From NCBI GenBank assembly GCA_002448555.1, contig DJYV01000054.1, forward strand, positions 14,644-22,181: DNA of 7,538 nucleotides. The letters are read 5' to 3'. The translations under genes were made by a program, and so were the position numbers. The notes beneath the pieces were generated by a model that was not told the DNA's origin, searched no databases, and worked only from the letters and a program-made list of their open reading frames with translations. This document shows positions 6,096-7,538 of this stretch, in pieces (within the stretch, counting starts at the first letter, position 1; each line of letters opens with the position of its first letter). This stretch comes from Flavobacteriales bacterium UBA6969 (lineage in GTDB: Bacteria > Bacteroidota > Bacteroidia > Flavobacteriales_D > Sanyastnellaceae).

Positions 6096-6997
6096 CGGTT
6101 GGATTGCCGGAAGAGGAAGTCCTTTTCTTCAGCCGTCAGGTTCTCGTACCCGTGCTTGGATACTTTGTCGAGGATGGCGTCCATTCGTTCGGAATGCTCG
6201 CGCTTCTCGCGGTTGAAATCCTCATCGCTTTTGACGCGCGTGGAGCGGCTGTCCTTGACTTTTCGGAAGGGCGTTTTCTTTCTCGGCGTCGGGATACCCC
6301 CACCTTGAATGAGGCCCATGAAGGCATCGACCAGACGCTCAAACCACCCCACCCAATCCCGACCGACTTGCGATTGCTTAATCATGAGGTAGCCAAAAGC
6401 CGCGCCGCCAAGGTGCGCGAGGTTGCCGCCAGCATTGGCCCCGTTGCCGAGGGCGAAATAATCAAGCAGCACCCAGCCGATGGCGAGGTACTTCAGCGGC
6501 ACCGCACCGAGCAAAAACAGGCGCACATTGGTGTTGGGGTTGGCGGTGGCCGTCGCAGCCATGATCGCCATGGTTGCTGCACTCGCACCGTAGGCAAACG
6601 TGCTTTGCTGGAACGCCGGAGCCAAGTTGGAAGCCACCGCGTACACAGCGAATCCCGCCAATCCGCCCACCATGTAGGTACTGAGCAAGCGCCGTGCGCC
6701 GAATTGGACCATGAACATGCGGCCCATCCAGTACAGCCACGCCATGTTGATAACCATGTGCCAAATGTCCACGTGCACAAACATGTGCGTGATGACGGAC
6801 CACGGTCGGCACATCAACACGTCGGCCTTCCATGAAGTAGCCAACCCGAATACGCCATTAACCCAACCGCTGTCCAGCGCACCAAACGTGGTGAGCAACC
6901 GGAGCGTCATGATCACCGTGAACACGCCCACGTTAGCGAAGATCAACCGGGTCAACATGCTCCCGGCTTCCCATTGGCGTTTCAAGTCATCCCACAT
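6092..6997 (-). CDS. Rhomboid-family intramembrane serine protease, second copy, with cytoplasmic tail
   Basis: A 301-residue polytopic protein with the rhomboid core and a hydrophilic C-terminal tail. Catalytic features, numbered from the ATG at 6997: HMVIN (His80, Asn84; oxyanion-hole region), the nucleophile Ser139 in GASA rather than the usual GASG, and the catalytic His195 in NLAHLGGAAFGYL. The dyad is therefore present, with only the last motif glycine replaced by alanine. After the final membrane segment the basic, charged tail (about residue 220 onward) ends in YENLTAEEKDFLFRQ, a small conserved ending that I associate with Bacteroidota rhomboids. A TTG at 7009 is an alternative start adding four residues; I prefer the ATG because MWDDLKRQWEAG fits the family N-terminus. 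It begins 12 bases after the upstream rhomboid gene and overlaps the EEP gene. Substrates are unknown. Confidence 0.92.
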   Translation of the reverse strand: MWDDLKRQWEAGSMLTRLIFANVGVFTVIMTLRLLTTFGALDSGWVNGVFGLATSWKADVLMCRPWSVITHMFVHVDIWHMVINMAWLYWMGRMFMVQFGARRLLSTYMVGGLAGFAVYAVASNLAPAFQQSTFAYGASAATMAIMAATATANPNTNVRLFLLGAVPLKYLAIGWVLLDYFALGNGANAGGNLAHLGGAAFGYLMIKQSQVGRDWVGWFERLVDAFMGLIQGGGIPTPRKKTPFRKVKDSRSTRVKSDEDFNREKREHSERMDAILDKVSKHGYENLTAEEKDFLFRQSNR

Positions 6998-7009
6998 CCC
7001 TTGCTGCAA

Positions 7010-7538
7010 TCAGTAAAACGTGCCGCGTTCTTTTTGCCACCGCTTGAGCAGGATGTAGCCAAACAACATGCCGCCCAAGTGGGCGAAGTGGGCCACGTTG
7101 TCGCCGGACGCATTGTCCAGTGCGAGGCTCAATTCCAAAATACCGTAACCAATGACAAAATACTTCGCCTTGATTGGAATGGGTGGAAACAGGAGCATCA
7201 GCCGCGTATTCGGAAACAACATCCCGAAGGCCAACAAAATGCCAAAGACCGCACCGGATGCACCAACCACGCGACCAAATTCCGCATCCAATTGCATCGC
7301 CCACAACTGATTCGAAACGCCCGAAGGCTGGTCAAATGCCGGGAAGAAGGTACCGTACACGTTGTTCAGCTCAATCCCCACGAACAGCTCATGCAAGAAA
7401 AATCCGCCCAGGCCGCAGATGATGTAGTAATTCAAAAACCGCTGGGGTCCCCACAGCCGCTCGAGCTGCCCACCGAACATGTACAAAGCGAACATGTTGA
7501 AGAAAATATGCCCAAGGCCGCCGTGCATGAACATGTGC
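7010..7538 (-). CDS. Rhomboid-family intramembrane serine protease (5' end outside window)
   Basis: The reading frame is open to the window edge; the first full codon (CAC, 7537-7535) precedes the ATG at 7534, and the resulting HMFMHGGLGHIFFN is the internal L1-loop/TM2 region of a rhomboid, not a start. About 175 residues are visible. The motifs are canonical: GHIFFNMFALYMFGG, the nucleophile in VVGASGAVFGI (Ser codon 7258-7256) and the catalytic His in AHLGGMLFGYIL. An insertion of about 40 residues between two membrane segments contains NVYGTFFPAFDQPSG. The protein ends shortly after the last helix with KRWQKERGTFY and lacks the long tail of the neighbouring copy. About 60 N-terminal residues should be missing. 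Rhomboids cut transmembrane segments of other membrane proteins. In flavobacteria such rhomboid pairs often lie just downstream of mutL (from memory), which would lie beyond position 7538. Confidence 0.95.
   Translation of the reverse strand, partial: HMFMHGGLGHIFFNMFALYMFGGQLERLWGPQRFLNYYIICGLGGFFLHELFVGIELNNVYGTFFPAFDQPSGVSNQLWAMQLDAEFGRVVGASGAVFGILLAFGMLFPNTRLMLLFPPIPIKAKYFVIGYGILELSLALDNASGDNVAHFAHLGGMLFGYILLKRWQKERGTFY

Noticed and set aside
5933..6835. Plus-strand open frame of 300 codons opposite the EEP and second rhomboid genes
   Set aside because: No recognisable motif; the opposite strand has complete catalytic signatures, so this is a shadow frame.

Overview
The window is compact bacterial chromosome from a member of the Bacteroidota, most likely the Flavobacteriales. 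The evidence for this is the fused two-domain lycopene cyclase, the CrtD/CruF/CrtZ types, the tandem rhomboid genes followed by a membrane-anchored EEP-family hydrolase, and the absence of Shine-Dalgarno sequences before almost every start. The DNA is visibly GC-rich, which is unusual for a typical flavobacterium, so a higher-GC marine or freshwater lineage (for example Cryomorphaceae/Schleiferiaceae-like) is a reasonable guess, but the genus cannot be read from this sequence.

Positions 1-4991 (+ strand) carry the downstream part of a carotenoid operon: the 3' end of crtB (phytoene synthase), an unrecognised secreted protein gene, idi (IPP isomerase), a CrtD-type carotenoid 3,4-desaturase, a CruF-type carotenoid 1',2'-hydratase, crtZ (beta-ring 3-hydroxylase) and a fused CrtYcd-type lycopene cyclase. 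Neighbouring genes overlap by 1 to 13 bases or are separated by a single base, so this looks like one transcript with coupled translation. Its promoter and the remaining genes (a true CrtI would be expected) must lie upstream of the window.

Taken together the enzymes predict a monocyclic xanthophyll. Idi supplies DMAPP, CrtB makes phytoene, CrtYcd closes a beta ring, CrtZ adds the 3-OH, CruF hydrates the open end (1'-OH) and CrtD introduces the 3',4' double bond. That is the structure of saproxanthin, the precursor of myxol. This is inferred from gene content.

Positions 4992-7538 (- strand) carry a second, convergent operon, read from right to left: a partial rhomboid intramembrane serine protease, a second rhomboid-family protein with a cytoplasmic tail, and a membrane-anchored endonuclease/exonuclease/phosphatase-family protein. 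The last two overlap by ATGA. The two operons meet with their stop codons directly adjacent (4989-4991 and 4992-4994), leaving no intergenic terminator. There is no RNA gene, CRISPR array, mobile element or long repeat, and no non-coding stretch longer than about a dozen bases. The content is mostly a known type of pathway; the least explained part is the secreted protein between crtB and idi.
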